NCBI RefSeq assembly: GCF_037975245.1
Contig: NC_092569.1
Location: forward strand, 9,905,001 to 9,969,000
Direction of reading: 5' to 3'
DNA length: 64,000 bases
Source: Apostichopus japonicus
Lineage: Eukaryota; Echinodermata; Holothuroidea; Aspidochirotida; Stichopodidae
Made by a program: the position numbers and the translations under genes
Shown here: positions 39,067 through 51,780 of the stretch, piece after piece
How the letters are laid out: every line of letters begins with the position of its first letter
Position numbering within the stretch: position 1 is the stretch's first letter
Notes under the pieces: model-generated
What the model saw: the letters and a program-made list of their open reading frames with translations, nothing else
Database searches by the model: none
Told to the model about the DNA's origin: nothing

Positions 39067-39587
39067 TTCAGTTGGAACAACCTTTTTTTTCTTTTCTTTT
39101 TCTGTACTGTAGTTTCATGTCTGTGGCTTCAAAGCACTGGTACTGAAAGTACAAGTAGTACGAATAACATGAAACGTGAGATTTTTCTGTGTTATAAAGG
39201 TTAGGATCTTTTCATACTGTCAGTAACAGCAGTATAAATAACATGAAACGTGAGAATATCTGTGTTATAAAGGTTATGAACTGTTCATACTGTCAGTAAC
39301 AGCAGTATGAATAACATGAAACGTGGGATTTTCTGTGTTATAAAGGTTATGAACTGTTCATACTGTCAGTAACAGCAGTATGAATAACATGAAACGTGAG
39401 ATTTTCTGTCGTATAAAGGTTAGGAACTGTTCATACTGTCAGTAACAGTATGAATAACATGAAATGTGAGATATTCTGTCGTATAAAGTTTAGGAACTGT
39501 TCATACTGTCAGTAAGACTGCTTTGAAGCATGATATTGTTTGGACAGTATAGAGTGGTATTATTATTAGGAAATTGTCCCAACTGGC
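39067..39587. mobile_element. inverted-repeat element with amplified core
   Basis: The left end (TTCAGTTGGAACAACC ... TTCAAAGCACTGGTACTG) and the inverted right end (GCCAGTTGGGACAATTTC ... GCTTCAAAGCAGTCTTACTG) form imperfect inverted repeats. Between them are five units of about 73 bp (ATAACATGAAACGTGAG ... TACTGTCAGTAACAG), starting at 39164, 39238, 39311, 39384 and 39454. A shorter relative without amplification lies at 57707. Confidence 0.75.
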
Positions 39588-40803
39588 TGTTGGCAAGTCC
39601 TACACTAAGGGATGTTTTCATTCATATGTAAACCCAAGATAAATCTTGTGGTTAATTGGTTTGTAGTAGTGTATAGTTATAGCACTAATTCTGTATCTTT
39701 CATTTAATATGACAAAACTGACAATACAGTCACCTACAAGATAAATATAAAAGACGAAAATGAAAAATCGTTGTGAATTAAAGCCATCCATGGTGTGAAC
39801 TTGTGCTTGAACTTAAAAGTATATTCATAAATGATTAAACATGCAGTATAGTGGTATCTAGATTAACTGTTTGTAGGTGACATATATATTTACTTACACA
39901 TTTATGCATCTAGGCTATCCACATTATGTACTGAATTGTTGAACCCCCAGGGCCAACTCATTTCAGGTCTTAACCAAAAACACAATTGTTAAAGAACAAT
40001 GGTAATTGTTGCTTATAAGGCATGCAAGTATTACCTATGTACATAACCTGATACCTATATGCAGACAATGGGGGGTATGTGGATGTGCATCAGTGTGACT
40101 TGAATACTTTATTAGTATGTAAAGATGGTATCTCAACATAGCCAACATTATGCAGATGAAGCCATAGTCGACTTGCGGCTAGTTTATAGCTGTAGAAGCA
40201 ACCTATTGGTGAGCCGCCATGACCAGCAGTAAAACCTGTGTGAAAATCATTTATCTCAGCAGTGTATGATTTAATAAATCATAATGGAGCACAAAGAATG
40301 AATAAATACCTTGTAAATGTGATATCGTAAGAATTAAAGGGAAAGTTAGATACCAGACCTCATGCAATCATATTCTGGCAGGTGGCATTCCTGTTAAAGA
40401 ACCCTATTATGTTTAGTGAGGTTAAAGGTCATATGGAGTCATTAGTCATGTCTGAATTTATTTTCTATTACAATGATAGCTAAGTGATGCTATCATGAAC
40501 TTATCCTGTTTTAAATGGTGATAATAAATTGTTATGCAATGATACAAGAAATCTGTGGCTTCCATTTGAGTAACACTTGTAAATAAGGAAGCAAATTGTT
40601 TTGGGATCAAAAGTAATTTGTGTTCTTTTAGGCAGCAAATGTAGGCTGAATATCTTCTTAAACATTTAATATTCATATGAACACTAGCTGCTATAGGTAG
40701 ATAAATTTATAATGCATTTGTATAGACCACCTTGTATCTATGCTGACATGACATAGACATGCACAAAGTGGACTGGTGGAGAAGCAACTGAAGTAATATA
40801 TAG
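39588..40803. other. intronic sequence without recognised features
   Basis: AT-rich, no repeats or exons recognised. Confidence 0.5.
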
Positions 40804-41640
40804 TTACAAAAAGTTACATATTAACCTTATAATAAAATCAACGCTATTAAAGAAAAACGTGTTGTGGATGACCTTTGAATCTATCAATGTTATCCACCAT
40901 GCGGAATTGGGATAGGAATGGATTCCAAAGCTTTGGCATACAAGAGGTTTAGTACCAAATTTTGTACATATCAATGGTACAAAAAGTAACAGGGTAGCTG
41001 TGAGAGAAACAATAAAATAGGTTCTTGAGGTATTCAGCAGTGTGAACACATTTATAGGCAACCAACAGGTTTTAAGGTAAATACTATCTTTCACAATGAG
41101 CCAGTGCAACACTTTCAAATCGTTAGAGACTGCATCCCTTCTTCCATGGCCGTAAATACCTCTGGCAGCAATATTCCATAGAGATTGTAGTTTTGTAATG
41201 ATGCTAGCATTAGAACTGTAGTACAGAGAATTGCACAGTAAAGTATCGATTCTGTTAATAACAAGTGAAATTATGAGAGTTTCTACAAGATCACAAGGAA
41301 GAAAAGACGTAACCATTGAGATTTAACACGTTATCCTGAAACAAGTGGAATGATGGTGGTGTTAACCTGTTGATTTATAGAGAGGTTATGGTCAATAAGA
41401 ACACCAAGGTTTTTAGCTACAATGCTAAAGAGAAGCCAGTGGCTGTCTGGCATGTCATCACAGAGGATCCCCACCCCCCTTCCACCCATCTCAGAATAGA
41501 CTCATTATCAAGTGACATCATTTCAGTTGTATCAGGGTTTAGTTTAGGAAACAAGTGGGATACCCAACTTTGCACAACATGTAGGCAAGACCAAATATCA
41601 GAGTACCCAGTAGTAGAGAGAATTCCACATATTAATTCTG
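40804..41640 (-). pseudogene. decayed LINE reverse transcriptase fragment
   Basis: The minus-strand ORF 40804-41316 (170 codons) retains the 3' part of a non-LTR reverse transcriptase. NRIDTLLCNSLYY corresponds to the usual SRLDYCNSLLYG, followed by KLQSLWNIAARGIYG (QxVQNxAARxI) and LKVLHWLIVKDSIYLK (L-x-LHWLPVxxRI). Further 5' in other frames, up to about 41640, are AKNLGVLIDHNLSINQQ (xKNLGVxxDxxLS) and LHVVQSWVSHLFPKLNPDTT (W-x-x-x-N-x-LKLNxxKTE). Stops and frameshifts interrupt it and the FADD catalytic box is not visible. The style suggests a CR1/jockey-like LINE. Confidence 0.8.
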
Positions 41641-42903
41641 TTCATAACTGAATGGAGTTCTATGTGTTTGCATAACACAAGGAGATAGTTTTTATGAACA
41701 GAGTATACTTTGACGGTGACCTATACCTCCTTTTGACTATTCTCTTCAATTCCATCCACTTCTCTTTTTCTTCTCTGATTTCTACTTAAGAACATCTATG
41801 CATTAATGTTTTCTTTAAATGTTACCGAATTCATTTCGAGATTCTGTACCGGTGGGTGGGTGGTGATAAAGAAACAGTCTGTACTGCCATACAGAGTTCA
41901 GTTGCATAACTCTGCATCTTTTAATAGGTTTTTCCTACAGTTAGTCATTCCTTAACTTTATAGAAAAGGTTTTTACTATGTAGGGAAATAATTCCTCAGC
42001 AAATGAAGAGGTGTGAAATGTCAACTACCTGCTAAAACCACAAAAATGCCAGATGTTAATGTAGGTGGTTCATGCCCTATAGCTTGGATATTATCAAGAC
42101 AAACTTGTGGTTTTAAACAAAAAACAGTTCTATTGACTGGCAGCTGAGAGGGAGAGTACCTTATCTAGAAATTGGTTCTAGTTGGGCAGTCTTTTTTTCC
42201 ATGGGTTCATCTTGTGCTAATTAATTTAGGAAAGAAAAAAGTTTGAGTTGTCTGGAATGTATCTTATCTGAATGTGATAACAGCAAATTATCCTGTCTGC
42301 ATTTTCCTTTAGTTTAAGTTTGCTGGACCATACCTCCATGGCTGGATGAAGAAACCAATGATGGACAGATGTGCAAAAGATAGTGGAAGATGATGGGGGG
42401 GGGGGGGGGAATTTGAAAATCTGCCCTTTAGTAAGATTTCTGTTCAGCCACTGCCCACTTCTTCATCTTTCAAGGTTAAGGAATGTTAGAATGTGTGTTA
42501 CATAATCAAATCAACAAGCCTAGCAAAGAAACAGAGCATGGAAAAGACACTTTCAAAACTCAGATTTCCTGTGATCTACCAGGAGGAGACCCTATTAAGA
42601 TGCTAGAGGCAAGAGGCGAACTGGTAGCTGGTATTCGAGGAGCAATTTCAAATGAGAATTGAGAGGTTTGAAGGAGTAATAACCTGGCAATTTCTCCTTC
42701 TCAATAAACTTTTTATTTTTTAACCCAACTAAACTTGGCCCTTATGTACTTCTTTGCTAGGCTAGGTTTATACTAAAAGACAAAATATGCCCTTTTACTG
42801 TGTTTTGACCAAAAATGAATAAAGACATATGAATGACAGATTTAAGACCCACACATGATCTATCTGAGCAGTCTCTAGATCAAATTACGTCAGCAATCAA
42901 AAT
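41641..42903. other. intronic sequence without recognised features
   Basis: No repeat or exon recognised apart from a poly-G run near 42396. Confidence 0.5.
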
Positions 42904-43224
42904 CAGTGGTGTCGCCAAGGTGTGGCGTAGGTTCCCCATCCCCCACCCCCCACCCCCCCGATGCGATTTGTACCGTAGTGTTAACTAAAATACTCAAACA
43001 AATAGTTTATCTGCCTCAATTAAAAACATAAATATCGGACAGACTAAGCCCGAAAATTCTGGAACATAAAGTTACTTCCAGTTGCAAAATATAGCACCAG
43101 ATTGCATCTAAGGACCCTTATTTGATCAAACATTTCTCGCTCAGGACAGCAGTCACAAATAAACATTGTCCCCCCCCATTAAGTGCTGTGCCCCCCAAGA
43201 TTGAAATGTCTGGCGACGCCAACG
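42904..43224 (-). mobile_element. hAT-like MITE, copy 1
   Basis: The ends are CAGTGGTGTCGCCAAGG and TGGCGACGCCAACG, inverted repeats of each other. The whole is the reverse complement of the sequence at 54406-54772; shared blocks include GATGCAATCTGGTGCTATAT and GGGCTTAGTCTGTCCGATAT (read on the minus strand). Flanking octamers ATCAAAAT and TTCAATAT agree at 6 of 8 bases. No coding capacity. Confidence 0.75.
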
Positions 43225-43371
43225 TTCAATATGACAGTAAAATGAAAGGGATCTGATCCTTACGAACATAGCTGGTCTATTCTAGTATATAAAGAGCAAT
43301 AAATGGACTTGAATTTCAACAGCATTCATAGGCGTAGGAGGCTGGGGGGGCTGCAGCCCCCCCAACAATTT

Positions 43372-43748
43372 TTTTGGGTGAAAATTCGGGCAATATGCTG
43401 AGAATTTTTCGGGCACCTACTGGAAGAATAACAATATGTTTTTCTGGGGTTTTTTTGGTGAAAATTCGGGAATATGCTGAGAATTATTCGGGCATCTACT
43501 GAAAGAATCATAATTTGCAATGTGTTTTTCAATTTTTTGGTGAAAATTTGGGCAATATGCCTATGCTGAGAAGTCGAGCACCTACTGAAAGAAGAATAAT
43601 TTGCAATGTGTTTTTCAAATATTTTGGTGAAAATTCGGGCAATATGCTGAGAATTTTTTCGGGCACCTACTGAAAGAATAATAATTTGCATTTTTTTCAA
43701 TTTTTTTGGTGAAAATTTGGGCAATATGCTGAGAATTTTTCGGGCACC
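43372..43748. repeat. ~85-bp tandem repeat within the outer hAT element
   Basis: Units carry GTGAAAATTCGGGCAATATG, CTGAGAATTTTTCGGGCACC and TACTGAAAGAATAATAATTT with small deletions; about four to five copies. A further partial unit continues after the inner element (44151-44190). Confidence 0.9.
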
Positions 43749-43751
43749 TAC

Positions 43752-44143
43752 CAGTGGCAGAGCGTCCATACAGTCAGAGGGGCGATGACCCCTGACGGAC
43801 TCAAATGGACTGCTGGCGCACTTTTCAGCTTTTTACCACTTTTTTCTCATTCGCGATTATCGACTTTTTTATTGCGCTCTCAAATACCTATTGACATTTT
43901 TCACATTTTGTTGGTGCAATTTTATGACAAATGGCGATGACACCTATTTATCCTTCATTTTTTCTGCAAATTAGCAAGGCCCGGAAAGGGTCATTTCCGG
44001 CGATCTAGGGAGTATCTTTACTCAAAAATTTCTGTACGCTCCGCGCCAACCTGTGGTGGCGCTCCGCTTAGATAGTGTCAAAAGCACCCCTACAGACCCA
44101 TTCTCTTCCCCCCCCCTGACCAATACCCCTCGCTCCGCCACTG
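43752..44143. mobile_element. hAT-type element (inner), nested insertion
   Basis: The termini CAGTGGCAGAGCG and CGCTCCGCCACTG are near-perfect inverted repeats, flanked by identical octamers GCACCTAC at 43744-43751 and 44144-44151. The insertion is 392 bp and splits a unit of the tandem repeat of the outer element, so it is the younger of the two. Confidence 0.92.
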
Positions 44144-44439
44144 GCACCTACTGAAAAAAAAAGAATAATTTGCAATGTGTTTTTCAATGGTTAAACTGAT
44201 ATTATTATCATTATTATTGTAAGGACTTCCCCAATAATTATAACCAATATAGAAGGGTAATAACACGAAAAATGATTTTATGTTATTGGCAGGTGTAGTA
44301 ACTGATGGATGCCTATATGATATGCACATTAACATGTAGAACGCGCGCGGAGCGCGCGAAAAAATTTTGGTTATATTTTTCGGGCAAGTCGTTACAGCCC
44401 CCCCAAATCAAATGAGGCTCCTACGCCTATGACAGCATT

Positions 44440-47400
44440 AATCATAGCAATGCCATTTTTGATTGGTCATAATTCTGTAGGTGAGATTCAATCTGCTCTT
44501 TTTTTTTAATATTATAAACATTTTAACGTATTGTTGATTACTTGACATATATGTGTTACATTCTGTATAAATATTTAAACTTGTCAGAATTAATTCATCT
44601 AATGTCTGGTTTTCAGATTAAGTCACCAATCAAATGTCTCTCCATATAGCTGTAAAATTCTTATTTAATTGGTCCAGCTAATTAGTACCTAAATATATAC
44701 TCCCCATCTAGTCCAGCCAATTACCTCCTTTGTTTTACCTTATAGCCAGTTTATCTACATAATTATCACAGTTACTTCATTAATATTCAATTTCCACCAT
44801 GCTATGATGTCTGCTTTCCCATTCAGAATTCCTTGACCACCATATACTTACTGCTTCCATGTGGTACCCTAGTCCCCCCCCCTCAACCCCAACCCCTCCC
44901 TTCTCCCATCTAAGTCAATATTTCTATTCAGTAACTGTCTCATTAATTTACATTCCTTCAGTTACTCACCATTGTCAAGATTTGCCCTTATGAGGTCACT
45001 AAGCCCATACATGGGTTCCTTGGAAGTACTGTGTTAAGGGATTTATATAGCCACAGGCCATATCCACTGTCCATTTGGTTTCCCTTGATCTTCCTGCTGG
45101 CCACAGAACAGAGATTTATGGAGTAAAATGTCAGTGAAGGTTGAGTGAGGCAATATGGTAGTATTTAGTGTAGTACTTACATACAGACAATAGAGCTGTG
45201 CAGTTTGTAGCTAACAAGCTGTAGAAAGAGTGTTTTAGAAATAACCTCAGGCTGTGTCATCCCTAGGGAGATCATTGGCTTGAGTTACATGCCTGTCTAA
45301 AGTATGACTGGATAGGCTGTTGCTGTGTGCAAATATACTATATATAGGGAAGTTGTAATTCCATCCTACAGAATAGGAATGCTGGTGGAAGGCTGGTTGT
45401 ATCAACCATCAGATACTGATAAATTGTCATATTTGTTACTATGACAACTTGAAGATCTATAAATGAGATCATTAAATATGTCGTTGCCTTCAAGCATCAT
45501 ACATAACACTCTTACTCATGTTCGATTCTGTTTTATTTTCTGTAAACCTTATCTAGTCTCGATTAGTCTCGATAAGTTTCGTACAAGCTTCAACAGATGT
45601 ATAACATATATACCTGTCATGGTATGCAGTCTGTTAGTATAATTAAACATTGTTTCATTAGGAAAGTTCTGAGATAAGTTGTAATTTCATCTCGCCTGCA
45701 TGGAATGCACTATAAATATCTAGAATCTCTTTAAAAGTATTGTCCAGCCTGTGATTTCGCTCCTTGAGATTGCGGGATTGCGGTGAGCATCATCACTGTT
45801 ACTACCCACCCACCAGTCTCTTACTCGTTGACTTGCCTTATAAGCCTAATCAGGTCAACGGCATGCTAGGCATTTTTATTCACTCGTCGTCGTCGTAGGT
45901 GAAGACCTTCCTGCCAACGATAAAGTGGAATGGGCATGCACTAATCGAACTTCATTGTTGAGGCTACACCAAAACATCCGTGGGTGGAAATATCTCCAAC
46001 ATGACCCAAAGATGTACTCTCAATGTGCCAAAAAGCTTTCATGGCTTTGATGTTGAGGAGGGAGGGAGGGAGGGGGGGTTTGCAGGGGGGATTGCAGGGC
46101 TAAGGACTCCGCAGATCATGCATTCGGCCAACACTTGCTACCTGGCATTAAGCCCAGGTGTATTGTAGTTCACACTTGCTTCATCCTTTTTCTCAGTTCT
46201 ATTCCCTAATGGATAATCTATAATTCATTAATGTGAGCATGGTATATGATGCATGATCATCAACTTTCACAAATCATGACTGTGCATGGGCCTCATGATC
46301 TGGTTATGTAGCTTGCCCATCAATGCGAGGAGGGCTGGCTGTTAGGATTGGTTGATGCCGATGTAGAATGATGGATATATATGCACACAGCTGATGCATG
46401 TGGTAGTAGGTCTTAGTACTAGATCTCTATGGTTCTTAGTTTGTTTATAAATACATCTGTTCTAAACTGGACACCAGTGCATGCATGGAACTATAGCACA
46501 CTGTATTTTCTAACTAGGTAAGGTACACACACTATTACACAAGTTGGGTTCATGTTACAGTTTAATACATATGGTAAGGTTGGATTCAGTATTCCATGCT
46601 CTCAGTGTGTGACATTCACACACACGTTCTCTATATGTAATGGTCATGTACCATAGAGAGTCATTTAAACAGAGGGACCCATGTCAACCAAGCAATGACT
46701 GAGAAAATTCAGACCAAATAGGCTGCTGCTACAATGACCAAAAATGATCACTTAGGCCTAATTAAAAGGTAAAAATGACTGTCAACTTTCTCATTTTCTC
46801 ATTGCAAATGCTGCTTTTTAAATTAGATATAAAATTTTGAAATTATGCAGATATGATCTAATATCTTCTTGATATGACTTTCCTTATTCTTTTCCTATTC
46901 ATTCCCTGGTTACATTATTTTAGTAGTCTAATTAGTCTTTGAAGTCTAATTAGCTGTTGCTATGTATGTAGTTACCCACTAGGAACCTGATAGCTATCTG
47001 TCATCTCATCACATGAACTCCCCATCAGCCCACCTCAAATTCAACATTTTGATTCCATGTCATTATTCCGATCATTACAACTAATATCTTTGTTATCATC
47101 GAGGAGTGAAGAAACATCTTTAAAAACATTTGTTCCCCCATAGTGATCTTTTTATTCCAGATAGTATAACATCACAATTAAAAAGGCCTCAAGAATTTTG
47201 TAGCCCACGTTTCATCTGTTCGGATGACATGAAAGATATAATACACCAATCACTGTTTCAAGGGATGTACTAGTGTACAAAGTTGTATGTATATAGGCTA
47301 CTGCAATCAGTGTAGACCACACCCACCTCATTACTATGCATACTTGGCATTCCTCTGCGTCTACTACACTATACAGCAATCCACACTAGGTAGACTGAGA

Positions 47401-47657
47401 TGAAAGGAGAACACTGTACTAATTCCTGCTTATTAGAGCGAGGAGGAAGGATGATGATAAAAAAAGACCTTTGCAATATTGGAATCTCCCATGAGATGAT
47501 CTGTACCTTTGAAGGTAGAGCTGTAGGAGGGATACTTAAAAGATGAGCAAGAGAGTAAGGATGCCATGTTCAACTGAATCTGTTCTAGCCCCCTTACAGC
47601 TAAGATCATGTTTACAGATCTGTTCTGTCATTAAAAATCATGAGACGGGCTTGACTA
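44440..47657. other. intronic sequence without recognised features
   Basis: AT-rich with poly-C (44875) and GGGA tracts (46059-46090). A somewhat CG-richer patch lies at 45740-45910. No exon recognised. Confidence 0.45.
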
Positions 47658-48122
47658 ATTGGCCATGGAGCTCAGTTCATGGCAAGAATGGCCATTTACC
47701 TGGTTTCACATGGCCATTGTTCTATGGTAAGCTAAGTAATTTGACCAGGAAGCTGCCAGGGACTTTGATCCAATACTGGACTTCATGGCCATGGAGCTTG
47801 ATTCCTGACTAGATAAATTGACCTGATCCCATATGGCCATCGTTCTGTTGTAAGCTAGGTAATTGGGGCAGGATGGCCATGGAGCTCGACTCGTAAGTAA
47901 ACAAATAGATCTGATCCCATATGGCCATTGTTCTGTTGTAAGCTATGTAATTGGACCAGGGAACTGCCATGGACTCAGAAACCATACTGGACTTCATGGC
48001 CATGGAGCTCGACTCGTGACTAGACAAACTGACCTGATTCCACATTGCCATTGTTCTGTTGTAAGCTGCGTATGGGAACTGGACTATAAGAATCATATTG
48101 GATTAGGCCATGCATGGAGCTT
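47658..48122. repeat. ~110-bp tandem repeat, four to five units
   Basis: Blocks ATGGCCATGGAGCTYGAYTC, CATATGGCCATTGTTCTGTT and GTAAGCTAGGTAATTGG recur at variable spacing. ORFs on both strands here are repeat artefacts. Confidence 0.9.
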
Positions 48123-50934
48123 GGTCAAGACTATATAGCAGCTTGAATCAAATTGTGCTGATCTCATAGCTCTGTTGTAGAACTGAAACTGGACTGAGTA
48201 GTTATGTAGCAATTGACCATGCCAACCTCTCCCACCCCCCCCCCCCATTTCTTCTACAAAAAGAAAGAAAGAAAATGATCACTTCTTTGAGAGAGAATTG
48301 AAGGTTACAAACTAGAATGGACTGCAGCTCCCAAGATTAGAGTGGGAATATATGGTCATCATATAGTGGGAAATACTAAGTGAGTCTATGTTAATAATTA
48401 GATTATTCTTGATTACATCGTTCCCACATCTGATCTCGTCTACTTAAGTGTCACTACTTGGAATCTAAAGTTAAACAATGACCAAAACTATGAATATTTA
48501 CAGCAACAGGAAGAAAGATTGAAGGAAAAAACATGACCAGGCTACAATTGAACCAAAAATGAATAAAACTGCCAATTTATCCAATTTTGTGAAATGTATG
48601 GTATGTGGTTATTCATATCATCACCAAATAGTTATTTTATTTGAAATTAAAAAAAAAAATTAATTTAAAAATTATGAAATTTTATTTGAAATAAATTATT
48701 TGGCATTTGCTCGTAATTTTAGCAAACCTTTGAGGAGCATGAATTGAGAGTTGATCAGAGTAGCTAGGACATCCTCCCCACTTAGTCGACTATTAAAGTG
48801 AATGAGTGCGTAATTAATGATTCCAACTGGCTCTCAGTATTTCTTTATGTACTACAACAGTATTCATCAAATCAGCCACAAAGTGGTGTTTATGTCAATA
48901 GTTTTGACTTTTAATTACTATTATCATTTGATCTGAAACTTTACTATATGTATAGCCAGAGCAAAGGAAGTACATTGTTATAGGACTTACAAAATATTAC
49001 ATCATGATGGAAAAGATCAAAAATCAAAGATCAAAGATCAAAAAACTGCCTCAGTATACATATCCCACCAATAAACCGTTTAGGTGTGTATCTATAGCTA
49101 CCTGCACACACTTTTTTCTCCTACAATGGAAATCTCACATGCATAGACTTTTCTCTTTTTTGATAGTGTGGTATATATACTACACTATAGCATGCAGATT
49201 ACTACATACATCAATTTCTCAATTATGGGAACAAGACTCACTCAGACCATGGAGGTAAAAACCTCCATGCTCAGACAAGGGAGCATTTTGGGTCACACAT
49301 TGAGGAGATTGGCTTGTAACAGACACCCCCCCCCCCTCTATGTGTATGTTACAAGTGTAAATACAGGCAGGAAGTTGCAGTGACCTTTGACCCTTAGATT
49401 GAACTGAGTGAATGGGAGTTGTGGGAAAAGTAGGGCTATAAAATTGCGGAAATTTAACCTGAAGAGGAAAAGATGAAAGGGATTTGAAAGTACAATGACA
49501 GTCAGATGTATACATATTATTGACTGCTCTATGATGCAGGCAGAGTAGTCTGTCATAATGGATGACTAATGTCAGACATATTCACTTATATGTGTATTCA
49601 GCAGAAATAAGTTAGATTGACATTGCTATGCAATGGATCACTGTTGATGATATATACCTATTCCACTGATTCACAAGTTGGTATAGTTTTTACAAGAATT
49701 TAAAACACAGCAAAAGGGAAGTTATCTCAATGTAATTTGATCTCTCCCCAAATCCTGGAATGGAAACAATAACTGAATTGGCTATACCTCCAGTCCTATT
49801 GTCACAGAGGTAGTTTCCTCCATCCTCATCCCTTAATTCCATTTCACCTCCCCCTTTCCTTCCCCCTCCCTCCCTCCCTCCCCTCCTCTCCCCTACCAGC
49901 TCCGTTCTGATTATATATTACGCCACATTAGACTTCCATATTTTTCTCAAAGATTCCTCTGAGAATTGTGGACAAATTTGTCCTTGTACTTTTTTTTTCT
50001 TTTTTTGTCTTGTTGAAATACTAAGCTCTTATTTGCTTGGAATGATAATTCTTTTGATTTTTAAATTAATTAGTTACCCTTGGATACCAGATCTATAATC
50101 ATTCATGAGTGCATGGAGCCACTTTTAAACTGCATGACTGGTAATGAAGGTTCAATATATCTCATGTCGTTAAGGAAACCATATTTGCTAGAGAAGAAGA
50201 CAAATTTATTACAGTTTGAGCATAAAGTATGGCCGTGCTTAACCATCAAACACATAAAATATTATTTTATGCGTTCCGAACAATCATGAACATGAAATAT
50301 GTAAGTGACTGCACAAAACGAATTCAAAATCATCCATTTTTTTTTTTTTTAATGTATTTATGTATTTTTTCTTGTTCAGGATATTTGCAGTGGGAGGTAA
50401 ATTGACTCAAAAGAGAGCAAATACAGATTTTATATGGAAAATCAGAAAACAGAAGTCTCTGACAACTTGTGTAATATGCCTGAAGGGCCTTGGGGGTGAA
50501 CTGAAGGGGTTTATTAATATCCTGTTAACATTTGACGTGTACAATTATTCAAAAACAACACAATTAGGGAGACCCCCATATTTTAACTTTTTCATCATTT
50601 TAAATGGTAGTAATATAACAGACGGAATATACATAGAGGATAAAATATGTTATGCGTTTTCCAAAAACAATTTTCAAATGAAGGTAGCAATAAAATTAAC
50701 GTTATAAAAATTACTTGCTTGACTTATTGAAACTGATTTGAACGAGGGAAAAAATTGGAGTGTGTATGCAAACACAATGTTTCCCAGATAGCAATGTCCA
50801 TTATTGACAATTCTTACCGTTTTCCTTACCTCTGCAGACGAACAAATTTTATCCCCCTCATCCAGGAAACTATCCACATCTCATTTGCTAAAGACATTTT
50901 CCATTTTCTGTAATCTACACAAGCCCTCCTAGCT
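48123..50934. other. intronic sequence without recognised features
   Basis: AT-rich with poly-C, poly-T and CCCT tracts. ORFs at 49219-49515 and 50360-50707 have no recognisable domains. Confidence 0.5.
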
Positions 50935-51480
50935 CCTTTTATTTTACACCGGTCGTGTAAATTAATCTTACGAGATTTCGGCTATTCGGTTGTGCTCACA
51001 CTTTTAGATCTGCGACCACCTTGCGCATGTGACTTTGGAAATGAGACCATCCCGAGCAGACAGAGATAGTTAATTTGTCTCCATGTTTAACACACATTTA
51101 CTAACGGCTCCCTCTGACGTTACTTCGTACGCATGTACTCACCCAGCTCGCTGGGTCTGCCCAGGCTCGGCTTAATTTAGCTTGTTCGTCTGCTAAAAAT
51201 AGGCAAACTGTACCGGAGGGGATGCTGCCTGGGATTTTTATTATAAATAGCTTCAAACCAGCAGCCAAAAGTGTAAGCGTTATCATCAATATATATATAC
51301 GAGAGATGCGCACACACAAGAGCAAAGCAATTCTGCTATCGAACGTAAAATACTTGTACTGTTGTACATGTGCAGCGGATCTTAGCGAACTGTTAATTGG
51401 CAGTCGGCTTAGATGTATACGTCGAATTTAGAACCATGCCAGTATGGCGCTGCTCTTATTGGCTCAGAATATTACACGAA
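50935..51480. promoter_or_regulatory. CpG-richer block, candidate regulatory element
   Basis: This block has repeated CG dinucleotides and an inverted CCAAT-type box (TTATTGGCT near 51459), unlike the AT-rich intron around it. It lies 0.9-1.4 kb before the first visible mib1 exon. It could be a conserved enhancer or the promoter of a short transcript. No coding exon was recognised in it. Confidence 0.25.
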
Positions 51481-51618
51481 ATAGGATGTGGATATAATAT
51501 TAAAAAAAACACGAAAAGAAGGAAGGAATTTGGGCTTGGTTTTGATTGATAGGGAGGAAGAGTTGTCACCTGGAGGAAATTATTCATATTCCTCGGGAAT
51601 TAAAAATTTGGTAGCATC

Positions 51619-51780
51619 ATGCTTGCTTTTGCAGTGAAATCATATCGCAGGGCATTGATTGAGTCGTGGAAGTCTCGTAGAAGAGCTCAGATGCACTTTG
51701 AGAATGAAAAGCCATTAGACTTCCATCTAGACTATGGATCTGCTCCTGTTAGGGGTAAAACAGCAAGAGTTGTCCTTTAG
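51619..51780 (+). CDS. short ORF of unknown nature (53 codons)
   Basis: The ORF runs from ATG at 51619 to TAG at 51780 and encodes a basic peptide including SYRRALIESWKSRRRAQ and DFHLDYGSAPVRGKTARVVL. A TTTTGCAG acceptor-like site falls inside it at 51633 and a donor-like GGGGTAAAA near 51755, so it could be an exon remnant. It does not match the mib1 exon expected here, and I do not recognise the family. A decayed transposon fragment or chance are both possible. Confidence 0.2.
   Translation: MLAFAVKSYRRALIESWKSRRRAQMHFENEKPLDFHLDYGSAPVRGKTARVVL

Larger units (their letters stand above)
43327..44431. mobile_element. hAT-type element (outer) with 8-bp target duplication
   Basis: The termini CATAGGCGTAGGAG and CTCCTACGCCTATG are perfect 14-bp inverted repeats, flanked by identical octamers ACAGCATT (43319-43326 and 44432-44439). 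Inner sequence near the termini is G/C-run rich (CAGCCCCCCC). The element contains a minisatellite and a second inserted element, and no transposase. Confidence 0.92.

Noticed and set aside
47543-48138. Overlapping plus and minus ORFs of about 90 codons
   Set aside because: They are products of the ~110-bp tandem repeat.
50360-50707. 115-codon plus-strand ORF
   Set aside because: AT-rich chance ORF without domain or neighbouring exons.
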